From the NCBI GenBank assembly GCA_030490835.1, contig CM059971.1, positions 53,678,012 through 53,742,011 on the forward strand: DNA of 64,000 nt, in the 5' to 3' direction. This DNA is from Annona cherimola (taxonomy: Eukaryota; Streptophyta; Magnoliopsida; Magnoliales; Annonaceae). Each line of letters begins with the position of its first letter. The first letter of the stretch is position 1. The position numbers and the translations under genes are program-made. Below are positions 32,652 to 43,159 of this stretch, piece by piece. Below the pieces are notes generated by a model, which worked only from the letters and a program-made list of their open reading frames with translations, was not told the DNA's origin and did no database searches.

Positions 32652-33000
32652 GAAGTCGAAGTCGGAGTCGACTTGATCTGCGACTTCACCCAAGTCGCAT
32701 TCGGAGTCGACTTGGGATGCGACTTCGGCAGCTCTTGTTCTCGGTTTCAACTCTGGACAGAAATGACGCCTCCAAGTCGCTACTGGAGTCGACTTGGTCT
32801 GCGACTTCACCTCAAGTCGCAAGCGGAGTCGACTTGGGATGCGACTTCGGCACCTCTCATTCTTGATTTCAGCTCTGGAAGAAACTGGCGTCTTGAAGTC
32901 GCTGCTGGAGTCGACTTGGGGATCGACTTGGCCTAAGTCGATGCCCGAGTCGACTTGGCCTATCGATGCCCGAGTCGACTTGGAAATCGACTTGACTTGC
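32652..33000. repeat. Palindromic repeat cluster 2 in copia LTR
   Basis: Several units with GGAGTCGACTTG flanked by AAGTCGC and GCGACTT, separated by unique spacers. The copy in the other LTR (39575-39895) has one unit fewer, accounting for most of the LTR length difference. A related but diverged series lies in the truncated copia LTR (43310-44040). Confidence 0.85.
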
Positions 33001-33131
33001 CATGCTTTATATTCTTCAAATTTATAACCTTAAATCATTTCCACAAATATATTAGAAACCAAAACTTACTCAAATTAATTTATTAATCATTAAAACATAC
33101 ACTTGGCTTATTTTCCATATATTTCCAACAA

Positions 33132-33144
33132 TCTCCCCCTTTTT
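33132..33144 (-). other. Polypurine tract of the copia element
   Basis: On minus, CAAAAAGGGGGAGA immediately before the 3' LTR, the second-strand primer site. A similar purine run occurs at about 33297. Confidence 0.8.
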
Positions 33145-33426
33145 GATGATTGACAAAACTGATTTGAGTGTATACCTTTCAATGTCTTAGAAACATGCTA
33201 ATTTTGCATTTTGAAGTTTATCACAAGTTAAAAACATTCATACAATCATTTAAAGCTTAAAACTAGTAAAAAAACTTAGACTCAAATCCTGATTTCTTCT
33301 CCCCCTTTTTGTCAATTTATCAAACAATAGAGATAGAATGTGTAAAACTTTTTAAGAATTGTGGGGTTGCTCCCCCTGAACCTGTGCTCCCCCTGAACCT
33401 GTGCTCCCCCTTAGTTTGTGCTTTTG

Positions 33427-34194
33427 CTAAGTTAATTCAAGCATTCCCATATCATTTCTAATTTTATAAAATGGTTCTTTTGCTAGAGGTTTGGTGAATA
33501 TATCTGCAATTTGATCTTCTGTTCTTACATATTCCAAACATATATCATGATTTTCTACATGTTCTCTAATAAAATGATGTCTAAGATCTATATGTTTAGT
33601 CCTAGAATGCAATACTGGATTTTTAGTTAAATATATGGCACTTGTATTATCACATCTAATAGGTATATCTTTAAAATCCATACTATATTCCCTAAGTTGT
33701 TGTTTCATCCAAAGTAATTGGGCACAATAGCTCCTGGCGGCAATGTATTCGGCTTCTGCCGTAGATAGAGCAACATTAGTTTGTTTTCTTGAAAACCATG
33801 AAACCAACATGTTCCTAAGAAATTGACATGTTTCACTAGTGCTTTTTCTATCTACTTTGTAACCGGCAAAATCCGCATCCAAGTAGCCGATTAGATCAAA
33901 ATTAGAGCCCTTTGGATACCAAAGTCCTATGTTGGTAGTGTCTACTAAATATCTGAAAATTCTTTTTACAACTACCAAGGGTGATTCTTTTGGACATGAT
34001 TGAAATCTAGAGCACATACACACACTAAACAATATATCAGGCCTAGAAGCAGTTAAATATAATAAAGAACCTATCATGCTTCTATATAAATTTAAATCAA
34101 TTATTTTTCCTTTCTCATCTTTGTCAATTTTAATTGTTGAGCTCATAGGCGTGTTTGCCCCTTTGCTATTTTCCATGCCAAACTCCATCAACAT
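33427..34194 (-). pseudogene. RNase H and RT C-terminus of the copia element
   Basis: Includes the RT thumb region (TPMSSTIKIDKDEKG, YRSMIGSLLYLTASRPDILF) and the RNase H: D in YLDADFAG, E in STAEAEYIAA, D in IRCDNTSAIYL, and HIDLRHHFIREH at the C-terminus. The domain is intact in itself. It is separated from the upstream RT by a stop near 34240 where the truncated copy at 41877 keeps Gln (CAA to TAA type change). Confidence 0.9.
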
Positions 34195-34239
34195 TTCTTT
34201 GATATACTTGGACTGGTTGATGAAAATCCCTTCATTTAG

Positions 34240-35450
34240 TTACTTGATTTGTAGTCCAAGGAAGAAATTCAGCTCCTCCATCATACTCATCTCAAATTCT
34301 TTCTGCATAAGCTTAGAACATTCTTGATAAAGAATCTCATTAGTAGCACCAAAAATAATGTCATCAACATAAATTTGAATAATCAATATATATTTTTCTT
34401 TATACTTGATAAACAAAGTGGTGTCTACCTTTCCCTTTTGAAAGTTATGATCAATCAGAAATTTGCTTAATCTTTCATACCAAGCCCTTGGAGCTTGTTT
34501 TAATCCATATAATGCTTTGGTTAATTTGTATACAAATTTGGATTGATCTTTCTCCTCAAATCCAGGTGGTTGTTCAACATACACCTCTTCATTTATATAT
34601 CCATTCAAAAATGCACTTTTAACATCCATTTGAAACAATTTAAAGTTCATGTGAGATGCAAAAACTAGTAAGATGCGAATAGCTTCTAATCTAGCAACGG
34701 GGCATAGGATTCCTCAAAATCTATTCCTTCTTCTTGTGAGTATCCCTTTGCCACAAGTCTAGCTTTGTTTCTCACTACAAGTCCACTTTTATCTAATTTG
34801 TTCCTAAAGACCCACTTTGTGCCAATGACAGTACAATCTTTTGGTCTTGGAACAAGATACCAAACGTGGTTTCTTTCAAATTGATTTAGCTCTTCTTGCA
34901 TTGCTATGATCCAGTTTTCATCATCAAGAGCTTGATCAATAGTGGTTGGTTCAATTTTGGATACAAAGGCGTATTGTCCACAAATATTTTGTTTTGACCT
35001 TCTAGTTTTTACACCTTCATACACATTCCCTATAACTTGCTCAATTAGATGGGCATGTTTGAACTTTAAGTTAGTTGAAGATTTATAGGAATTATTACCT
35101 TCACTTACCCTTTCCTCCATGAAATCTTCTTGCTTTTCCACATGCAGTTTTTCAAGGCTACTTGTTATATCATCTGCATCACTTAAATCATCTTTTCTTT
35201 TGAAGCAAGGATTAGTTTCATCAAAGACAACATGTATTGATTCTTCTACAACTTTGTTTCTTTTGTTGAAGACTCTATATGCTTTTCCATTTGATGAGTA
35301 ACCAAGGAATATTGCTTCATCACTCTTAGCATCTAGTTTTCCTAAGTTGGTTTTTCTATTGTTCAAAACATAACATGTGCAACCAAAAGCATGAAAATAT
35401 GAAATATTTAGTTTTCTACCTTTCCATAGCTCATATGAGGTCTTTTTCAA
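34240..35450 (-). pseudogene. Reverse transcriptase of the copia element
   Basis: Copia-type RT with the motifs WVFRNKLDKSG, LVAKGYSQEEGIDF, LFQMDVKSAFLNG, EEVYVEQPPGFE, ALYGLKQAPRAWY and the catalytic YVDD in IQIYVDDIIFGAT. A one-base deletion near 34700 (CCGTTG here, CCGGTTG in the other copia copy at 41411) shifts the frame after FEESYAP. The part upstream (35450-34686) also includes the integrase-RT linker. Confidence 0.9.
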
Positions 35451-36118
35451 GATTGCTCTAATGGTAACTCAGTTCAACACATGACAAGCTATACTTACAG
35501 CTTCACCCCAGAACTTCTTGGATAATTTACTCTCATTTAGCATTGTTCTAGCCATCTCTTGTATGGTTCTATTTTTTCTTTCAACCACTCCATTTTGTTG
35601 TGGAGTTCTTGGTGCAGAAAATGTGTGATGAATTCCTTTTTCATTGCATAATTCTATGAATCGTTTATTTTCAAATTCACCACCATGATCACTTCTTATG
35701 GTCATAATAGTACTTTGTTTTTCATTTTGCACCAAATTGATAAAAGTTGCAAACATAGAGAATACTTCATCTTTGCTAGCTAAGAGAATTACCCATGTGA
35801 ATCTTGAAAAATCATCAACTATTACAAACACATATTTCTTTCCACCAATGGTTAAAATATCGGATGGCCCATATAGATCCATGTGTAGCAATTCAAGTGG
35901 CCTAGTGGTGGAAATCTCCTTTTTGATAGAGAAAGGCATTTTAGGTTGTTTTGACAATTGACATGCCTTGCAAATTTTATCTTTGTCGTATTTTAATTTT
36001 GGCAATCCTTCTACCAAATTCTTTTTCCATAGAGTTTTAATGTTTGACATGTTCACATGTCCAAGCCTTTTATGCCAAACCTATGGATCATTGTCAATGA
36101 CCATTAGACATTGACCAT
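35451..36118 (-). pseudogene. Integrase of the copia element
   Basis: The zinc-binding part begins around 36100 (VWHKRLGHVNM) and includes ICKACQLSKQ. The DDE core has D in LLHMDLYGP, D in IRSDHGGEF and E in NGVVERKNRT, all present. Two nonsense codons break it: a TAG in the pre-integrase region near 36080 and a TGA after CHVLN at 35469-35471. The frame is otherwise continuous with RT. Confidence 0.9.
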
Positions 36119-36499
36119 CTAGTTCATCAAGTGAAACCAAATATACATTTCCATGTCTTTTCCGCTAAACATGATATGTTCTACATCAAATACATTACAT
36201 ATAGATGATTCAAACACAACCTTGTACCCTTTGTCATGTAATTGGCTAATACTTATTAAATTGTGCTTGAGTCCTTCAACAAATAATACATCTTCCATAC
36301 ATGCATTTGAAATACTATAAATATTTCCTTTACCTTTGATTTTACCTTTTTCATTATTTCCAAAAGTAACAGTTCCATCGTTGCAAGGCTTGAGTTTATG
36401 AAATAAACTTCTTTCACCAGTCATATGCCTTGAGCAACCGCTATCCATGAACCAAACGTTGCTTGCCTTTGCTTTGAAACATATCTGAAAAATGAGCAA
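36119..36499 (-). pseudogene. Protease of the copia element
   Basis: Active site D-S-G in VWFMDSGCSRHMTG, followed by the typical GKIKGKGNI and [11 protein letters not shown] segments of copia proteases. It is in a different frame from gag and integrase, so frameshifts lie at about 36505 and 36119. Confidence 0.88.
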
Positions 36500-36506
36500 A
36501 TAAATC

Positions 36507-38273
36507 TTATCTCTTTGGTACCCATCTTTGTTGTTCTAATTTAGAAAGCCCAAATCTCGTGTTTCTTGGAACCCAAACTAATTTTGCACCATGGTCATAT
36601 AATTTCTTAAAGTTACATTTATAGACTTTGTGACCCATCTTATTGCAAAAATTGCAAGCCATTGGTAATCTAGGAGTAGGACTCCAAGTATGTATTGATT
36701 CAATAATTGGCCTTCTAGTCCACGTAGTATGTTTCCCTTTGGGCTTGTGGATAGGTGCAGTTTTGGTTTGATTTTTCCCAAGTATTGGTACATTCGATTT
36801 GCCACTTTCTCTTTGCTCAAATGTGGAGTATCCAAGACCTCTTTTATTTATTTGAGAGGTCATGTTCAGAAATATTTTTACATTTTCTCCTGGATTAGAG
36901 AATTTAGCTAATGATTCATTTAAGGATTCATTCTCCTTTTTCAATTTCTTTACTTCTTTCAAAAGCAATTCATTTTCATCTTTCAGTTTTGATGTACTTT
37001 CAGCTAGTTTTCCATTTACAATAATAATGGAATTGCATTGTTGTCTCTTTAATGATAACTTATTTCCTAGCTTTTTGATTTCCTCATATAATGAATCATA
37101 TGCATGTTGTAATTCTTCTAATTCAGCACATTTGAGACATTTTTGAATAGAAGAGTGAGTAGATTGAGAATAGAAAATTTTGGAAGTTACCTCTTCATTA
37201 CTTGTGTACTTGGTTGAGGTGGTTTGTTCTTCCAAAACTTCCGTTGTGTTTAAACACAACAAATCTTCTTCTTGCTCAATCCGCGCCATGCAGCATATTC
37301 TTGCACAATTTGCCGCATCAAAATCATCGGTTGAGGAGCTACTTGTTGATGAAGTTTCTTCTTTCACGTACATTCTTCTTCCCTTTGGCCTTTGGAATTT
37401 TCTGCTTTCATGTCTTTCCCTCCTTTCTTGTTGATCCTTTGATTTCTCTTCGGGTGTAGGACATTGAGCTTGCATATGTCCCATACCGTCGCATCTATAG
37501 CACTTTGTAGCCTCCTTCTTCTCTTTTCGAGGTTTCTCTTGGAGATCCTTGAAGTTCTTTTCTCTCCTTACGAACTTTCGAAATTTCCTGGTTAACAATG
37601 CAATGTCTTCATCGTCGTTATGAGATGAGGAGGTTGACTAATCCGAGTTATGTGCTGCTTTCAATGCAATAGTTCCCTTGCCTTTGTGTTGATCCTCATT
37701 TCTTTTCTTGATTATCTCATGTGACATTAATGAGCTAATAAGATCTTCTAGCTTCAATATGTTTAGGTCTTTGGCTTCTTCTATTACAGTAATTTTTGGA
37801 GTCCATGAATCGGGTAGCGCCCTTAGAATCTTCATAATCTGTTCAGATTCAGAAATTGCCCTTCCAAGACCTTTCAAGGCATTAGGAATTTTAGAGAATC
37901 TAGCAAACATTTCAGAAATATTTTCTGTTTCTAGCATTTTAAAACTTTCCAATTCTCCTATCAAAATATTTCTCCTTGTCCCTTGGACTTGAGAGGTTCC
38001 TTCGAAAGCGGTAAGAGCACAAAATAAAGAATTCATAGCCTTGGCGTTGCTCTTAACAGTTTTCACTTCTTCATCGGTCCATTTGGAAGCTCTTTCATCG
38101 ATTGGCAAATTCACACCATCTTGGATAGCAATCCAAGAGTCCATATCTGTAGCCATGATGAGTTGTTTCTTACGTAGCTTCCAATAGCCGAAATTGTTCC
38201 CATCAAACAATGGTGGCCTAGTAAAAGATTGGCCTTCGGTAAATGTAGGAACGGAAGTCGATTGGGATGCCAT
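36507..38273 (-). pseudogene. Gag of the copia element
   Basis: Starts at Met 38273, shortly after the PBS. N-terminal RPPLFDGNNFGYWKLRKK is the start of copia gag. The capsid part runs to about 37640, where a TAG interrupts an otherwise continuous frame. Then come a zinc knuckle CYRCDGMGHMQAQC (CX2CX4HX4C), a long coiled-coil (about residues 380-450, LKDENELLLKEVKKLKKENE) and a second CX2CX4HX4C, CNFCNKMGHKVYKC, near the end. Two knuckles and a coiled-coil make this a long gag. Confidence 0.88.
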
Positions 38274-38307
38274 ATCAATAGATCTCTTTGGTATAACTCA
38301 AACACTT

Positions 38308-38319
38308 GCTTTGATACCA
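38308..38319 (-). other. Primer binding site of the copia element
   Basis: On minus, TGGTATCAAAGC, one mismatch from the tRNA-iMet site (A for G at the ninth base), two bases after the LTR end. Confidence 0.85.
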
Positions 38320-38321
38320 CT

Positions 38322-40029
38322 TGTTGGTCCCGAGTTAATGGTGATTACCCAAGAGGGGAGGGGTGAATTGGGTAATTAAAAATTTACAACCTAAACAGAA
38401 ACTTTACCCCAGATTGATCTAGTCCCCTTTATGAAGAAACAAAAAGAAAGCAATAGTGTAAAGAGCAGAAACAAAAATGAACACACAAGATTTTATAGTG
38501 GTTCGAGCAACCTTCCTACTCCACTCTTCCAAGCTCACACCCCTTGTGACTTGGGTTCCACGATGTATTCCGCGAATACAACTAGAGTCTCCACTCTCTT
38601 CTAGATTCTAGCTCTAGGGGGCATATACAACCAGAGCCTCTGCTCTCTTCTAGATTCTAACTCTAGGGGGCATATACAACCACAGCACAAGTAGGTGACG
38701 AGTTCCACTTCAATCACACACTACTTTGCTTACACTTGATCTTAGTTACCCAAACTAAATCAAGTTCAATACAATAAGAAATAAAAAAAGAAAGTTTCTA
38801 CACGTTACTTTTGTGTAGACGCAGATTTGGCGCAGAGAAGAACTAGTAGTGTAGGCTTAGAGATTCAGCAAGCATCTCTTGGCAGTTTGGAAGCAAAGTT
38901 CTTCTACTAAATGTTTGCTTGATCACTTAATGCTCTTGAAGATAGGAGTTATGCACACTTAATGAATTCTCAGCTACCATCCTCGTTCATATTGATTGCC
39001 TTTTATAATTGTGGAGGGAATCCGAACGTTTGGAAGTAGGTGGCGCGCATTTAATGCACCAACGTTCAAAAATTTTCCGACCGTTGCGACCCAAGTCGCA
39101 GGTGGAGTCGACTTCGGGTGCGACTTCGCCCAAGTCGCAGGTGGAGTCAACTTCGGGTGCGACTTCGCCTGTTCGCAACAACTTTAAGTTTCGGTCTGGG
39201 TTGACTTGGTCCTCGACTTGACCCAAGTCGCAGATGGAGTCGACTTCGGGTGCCACTTCACCTCGACAGCTTTCTTGATGAACTTGAAATTCTTGGAATG
39301 CTTTGCTTGCTTGAGTTTCTTCATGTTTGGTTGTTCTTCCTTTAAGACTCTTTATGATTCTTTTATCTTAAACACATTTGACTCCATGTCTTGAGTCTTG
39401 AGTCTTTGAGTATTGGAGTGCATAAGAGAAATCCAAATGCATGATCTCGTCTCGATTCTCCATGAGAAATATGCAGCTTTGCTTTGGTCTTCACTTGATC
39501 CTAATTTGATCTTCATTTTCTTTTGAATCTCTTGAATCTATCATTGAGTTATCTTGATCTGCATGTTTCCGTATTGAAGTCGAAGTCGGAGTCGACTTGA
39601 TCTGCGACTTCACCCAAGTCGCATGCGGAGTCGACTTGGGATGCGACTTCGGCAGCTCTTGTTCTCGGTTTCAACTCTGGACAGAAATGACGCCTCCAAG
39701 TCGCTACTGGAGTCGACTTGGTCTGCGACTTCACCTCAAGTCGCAAGCGGAGTCGACTTGGGATGCGACTTTGGCACCTCTCATTCTTGATTTCAGCTCT
39801 GGAAGAAACTGGCGTCTTGAAGTCGCTGCTGGAGTCGACTTGGGGATCGACTTGGCCTAAGTCGATGCCCGAGTCAACTTGGAAATCGACTTGACTTACC
39901 ATACTTTATATTCTTCAAATTTATAACCTTAAATCATTTCCACAAACATATTAGTAACCAAAACTTACTCAAATTGATTTGTTAATCATCAAAATATAGA
40001 CTTGGCTTATTTTCAACATATTTCCAACA
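38322..40029 (-). mobile_element. 5' LTR of the copia element
   Basis: 1708 bp, TGTTGG...CCAACA, nearly identical to the 3' LTR. Same palindromic clusters at about 39092-39260 and 39575-39895. Confidence 0.93.
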
Positions 40030-40378
40030 GCGTCGTGCCGAGGGAGTCATCGAAATACCTGCACCTCCTAAACCCGATGAGGTTATGCTATACATAATGG
40101 AGAACACAGGGGAAATTGTTCGATTGGCCGAGGTCAATGATGATGACGACCCGATGGAATTCCTCGAGCCTATCGAGGAAGAGGAGGAGGAAGAAGAAGA
40201 CGAAGAAATTGAGGAGGAAGTAGAGGAGGAGATAATTGAGTTTGTAGGAGAGAACGATGATAATGATAGTGAAGAGGATGAGGTCCAGGCGTGGTCCCAC
40301 ACTAGCACTCTCACGGAAGCACCCTCACAAGTTCCATGTAGACGTAGACGTCTAAGGAGAGGTCCAGGAGGACAATGA

Positions 40379-40740
40379 ACTTTCTTGTTTCTTGTTTTGT
40401 TTTTTTAGCTGTGTATATATAAGTGTGGTATGATGACAATATGGTTGCCAAGATGGATTGACATGTATATAAGTATGAAATGTGTGTGCTATGTTAAATG
40501 TGTACATAAGTGTGATTTATTTTCACATGTACTAACTATGGATGAGATGATATGAATATGATGGATATGAATGAATATGTTGATATACTGAATTCTAGAT
40601 GTTTTAGATATGTATGAATGAATGAGTATGAGCTGAATGATGTGATATGATTGTGATTGAATGAATTGGTTGTGACCCTGTGATAATGAAATGCGCATGC
40701 AATGATTTAACGATGATTTTAAATGAAATGCGTATATAAT
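40379..40740 (+). other. Spacer of element B between accessory ORF and (missing) gag
   Basis: AT-rich with ATGAATATGAT-like runs, no ORF on plus. It corresponds to the spacer at 53940-54174 in element C. Element B is lost beyond this point. Confidence 0.5.
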
Positions 40741-40779
40741 GATCTAACGTTAATTGAAAATGAAAAGCAAGAAGAATGC

Positions 40780-42744
40780 CCATCCAAAAGTGATGAGACA
40801 ATATTCCTTGGTTACTCATCAAATAGCAAAGCGTATAGAGTCTTCAATAAAATAAACCAAGTTGTAGAAGAGTCAATACATGTTGTTTTTGATGAATTTA
40901 ATCCATGCTCCAAAAGAAAAGATGATTTAAGTGATGCAGATGATGTCACAAGTAATCTTGAAAAATTGCATGTGGAAAAGCAAGAAGAATCCACGGAGGA
41001 AAGGGTAAGCGAAGGTAATAATTCCTAAAAACCTCCAACTGATTTAAAATTCAAAAATGTCCATCCAATTGAGCAAGTTATAGGCAATATTTATGAAGGT
41101 GTAAAGACTAGAAAGTCAAAACAAAATATTTGTGGACAATACGCTTTTGTATCAGAAATTGAACCAACCACTATTGATCAAGCTCTTGATGATGAAAACT
41201 GGATCATAGCAATGCAAGAGGAGTTAAATCAATTTGAAAGAAACCAAGTTTGGCATCTTGGTCCAAGACCAAAGGACTGTACTTTCATTGACACAAAATG
41301 GGTCTTTAGGAACAAATTAGATGAAAGTGAACTTGTGGTGAGAAACAAAGCTAGACTTGTGGCAAAAGGATACCCATAAGAAGAAGGAATAGACTTTGAG
41401 GAATCCTATGCTCCGGTTGTTAGATTAGAGGTCATTCGCATTTTACTAGCTTATACATCTCACATGAACTTTAAGTTGTTTCAAATGGATGTTAAAAGTG
41501 CATTTTTGAATGGGTATATAAATGAAGAGGTGTATGTTGAACAACCACCTGGATGTGAGAAGAAAGATCAATCTAAATTTGTATACAAATTAACCGAAGC
41601 ATTATATGGATTAAAACAAGCTCCAAGGGCTTGGTATGAAAGCTTAAGCAAATTTCTGATTGATCATGACTTCCAAAAGGGAAAGGTAGACACCACGTTG
41701 TTCATTAAGTATAAAGAAAAGGATATTCTGATTGTTCAAATTTATGTAGATGATATTATTTTTGGTGCTACTAATGAGAACCTTTGTCAAGAATTTTCTG
41801 AGCTTATGCAGAAGGAATTTGAGATGAGTATGATGGGGGAGCTGAATTTCTTTCTTGGACTAAAAATTAAGCAATAAGTGAAGGGATCTTCATAAACCAG
41901 TCCGAGTATGTCAAAGAAATGTTAAAGAAGTTTGGCATGGAAAATAGCAAAGGGGCAAACACGCCTATGAGCTCAACCATTAAAATTGACAAAGATGAGA
42001 AAGGTAAATCTGTTGATTTAAAGTTATATAGGAGCATGATAGGCTCTTTGTTATATTTGACTGCCTCTAAACCCGATATACTGTTCAGTGTTTGTATGTG
42101 CTCTAAATTTCAATCATGTCCAAAAGAATCATATTTGGTAGCTGTAAAAAGAATTTTCAGATATTTAGTAGATACTACCAACATAGGACTTTGGTATCAA
42201 AGGGTTCTAATTTTGATCTAATCGGCTACTCAGATGCGGATTTTGCCGGTTACAAGATAGATAGAAAAAGCACTAGTGGAACATGTTAGTTCTTGGGAAC
42301 ATGTTGGTTTCATGGTTTTCAAGAAAATAAACTAGTGTTGCTCTATCCACCACGGAAGCCGAATACATTGCCGCCGGGAGCTGTTGTGCTCAATTGCTTT
42401 GGATGAAACAACAACTTAGGGATTATGACATGAATTTTAAAGATATACCTATTAGATGTGATAATACTAGTGCAATATGTTTGACTAAAAATCCAGTATT
42501 GCATTCTAGGACCAAGCATATAGACCTAAGACATCATTTTATCAGAGAACATATAGAAAATCATGATATCTGTTTGGAATATGTGAAAATAGAAGATCAA
42601 ATTGCAGATATATTCACCAAACCTCTAGCAAAAGAACCATTTTATAAAATTAGAAATGATATGGGGATGATTGAATTAATTAGGAACAATAAGATTGGAG
42701 AAATGAACTTAGAAAAGTCCAAGTCGAGGGGGAGCACAAGCTAA
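40780..42744 (+). pseudogene. RT and RNase H remnant of the truncated copia element
   Basis: Contains the linker (40780-41028), a stop at 41029, the RT N-part with a TAA near 41377 (GYP-stop-EEGIDF), the RT core 41464-41877 with the catalytic YVDD (QIYVDDIIFGAT), a one-base deletion near 41875, the thumb 41919-42221, and the RNase H C-part 42394-42744 (IRCDNTSAICL, HIDLRHHFIREH). The RNase H N-part (42222-42393) is broken, including CQF changed to C-stop-F. Confidence 0.85.
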
Positions 42745-43144
42745 GGGGGATCACAGGTTCAGAGGGAGCAGCCCCCGCCATTCTCAAAGGATTAACCCGC
42801 TCCACCACCGGATGTCCCTGAGCAGCCCACCATCCCTATTTTTTGATCAATTGACAAAAAGGGGGAGAATAAATTAGGATTTGAGTCTCGAATTTGGGCA
42901 GATTGTACATAAGTTTGCATATGAAAAGCCTGTCTACCTATGTTCTGTTTCTGAATGAATGATATGAATGCTTTTAACTTGAGAATCATTGGAAATGAAA
43001 TATGCAAATGATGAAAATGAAATATGTATGTTAAACTTCAAAATGAAAAAGACCAGTGATTATTCTAAAGATACCAAAACAAGATAAAATAGTATGTTTT
43101 AAAGACATTGAAAGGTATATACTCAAATCAGTTTTGTCAATCAT
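42745..43144 (+). other. 3' untranslated spacer of the truncated copia element
   Basis: GGGGGAGC-type purine runs at 42729-42760 and 42858-42868, then AT-rich sequence up to the polypurine tract. No ORF. Confidence 0.5.
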
Positions 43145-43159
43145 AAAAAAGGGAGAGAT

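Larger units (their letters stand above)
31398..33130 (-). mobile_element. 3' LTR of the copia element
   Basis: 1733 bp, TG...CA ends. Contains two clusters of palindromic AAGTCGCA / TGCGACTT units (32169-32334 and 32652-33000). Frames here (for example 32063-33027) are repeat artefacts. Confidence 0.93.
31398..40029 (-). mobile_element. Full-length Ty1/copia retrotransposon (8632 bp, minus strand)
   Basis: Both LTRs begin TGTTGGTCCCGAG and end TTTCCAACA (31398-33130 and 38322-40029). The element is flanked by a perfect 5 bp duplication GCGTC (31393-31397, 40030-40034). Order on the minus strand is LTR, PBS, gag with CCHC knuckle, protease, integrase, RT, RNase H, polypurine tract, LTR, which is the copia order. 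The LTRs differ by a 25 bp indel and scattered substitutions, so it is fairly young, yet the coding region has several stops and frameshifts. It inserted into the accessory ORF of element B. The gag and RT resemble the long-gag copia groups such as SIRE-type, but I cannot fix the lineage. No env-like ORF is present. Confidence 0.95.
30968..40378 (+). pseudogene. Accessory ORF between PBS and gag of element B, split by a copia insertion
   Basis: The frame starts at ATG 30968 and runs to 31397. After skipping the copia element and one target-site copy it resumes at 40035 and ends at 40378: 774 nt, about 257 codons, with one TAA (31118-31120). N-terminus: basic/acidic coiled-coil (VEELKKEIEEEERRQRREEN) and a WW pair. 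Middle: GPWYRFVDGFVQFRYG. Then EKRRAEGVIEIPAPP. C-terminus: a long Glu/Asp tail ending AWSHTSTLTEAP and an Arg-rich end. Element C has a homologue in the same place. I know no named domain for it. It is not gag: no capsid pattern or zinc knuckle. Confidence 0.7.

Noticed and set aside
32063..33027. Repetitive frames with VDSTCDLG-like units in the copia LTR
   Set aside because: Explained by the AAGTCGCA/AGTCGACT units; the same occurs in the other LTR (38987-39902).
40085..40314. Minus-strand Ser- and Phe-rich frames
   Set aside because: Shadows of the Glu/Asp-rich tail of the accessory ORF of element B.
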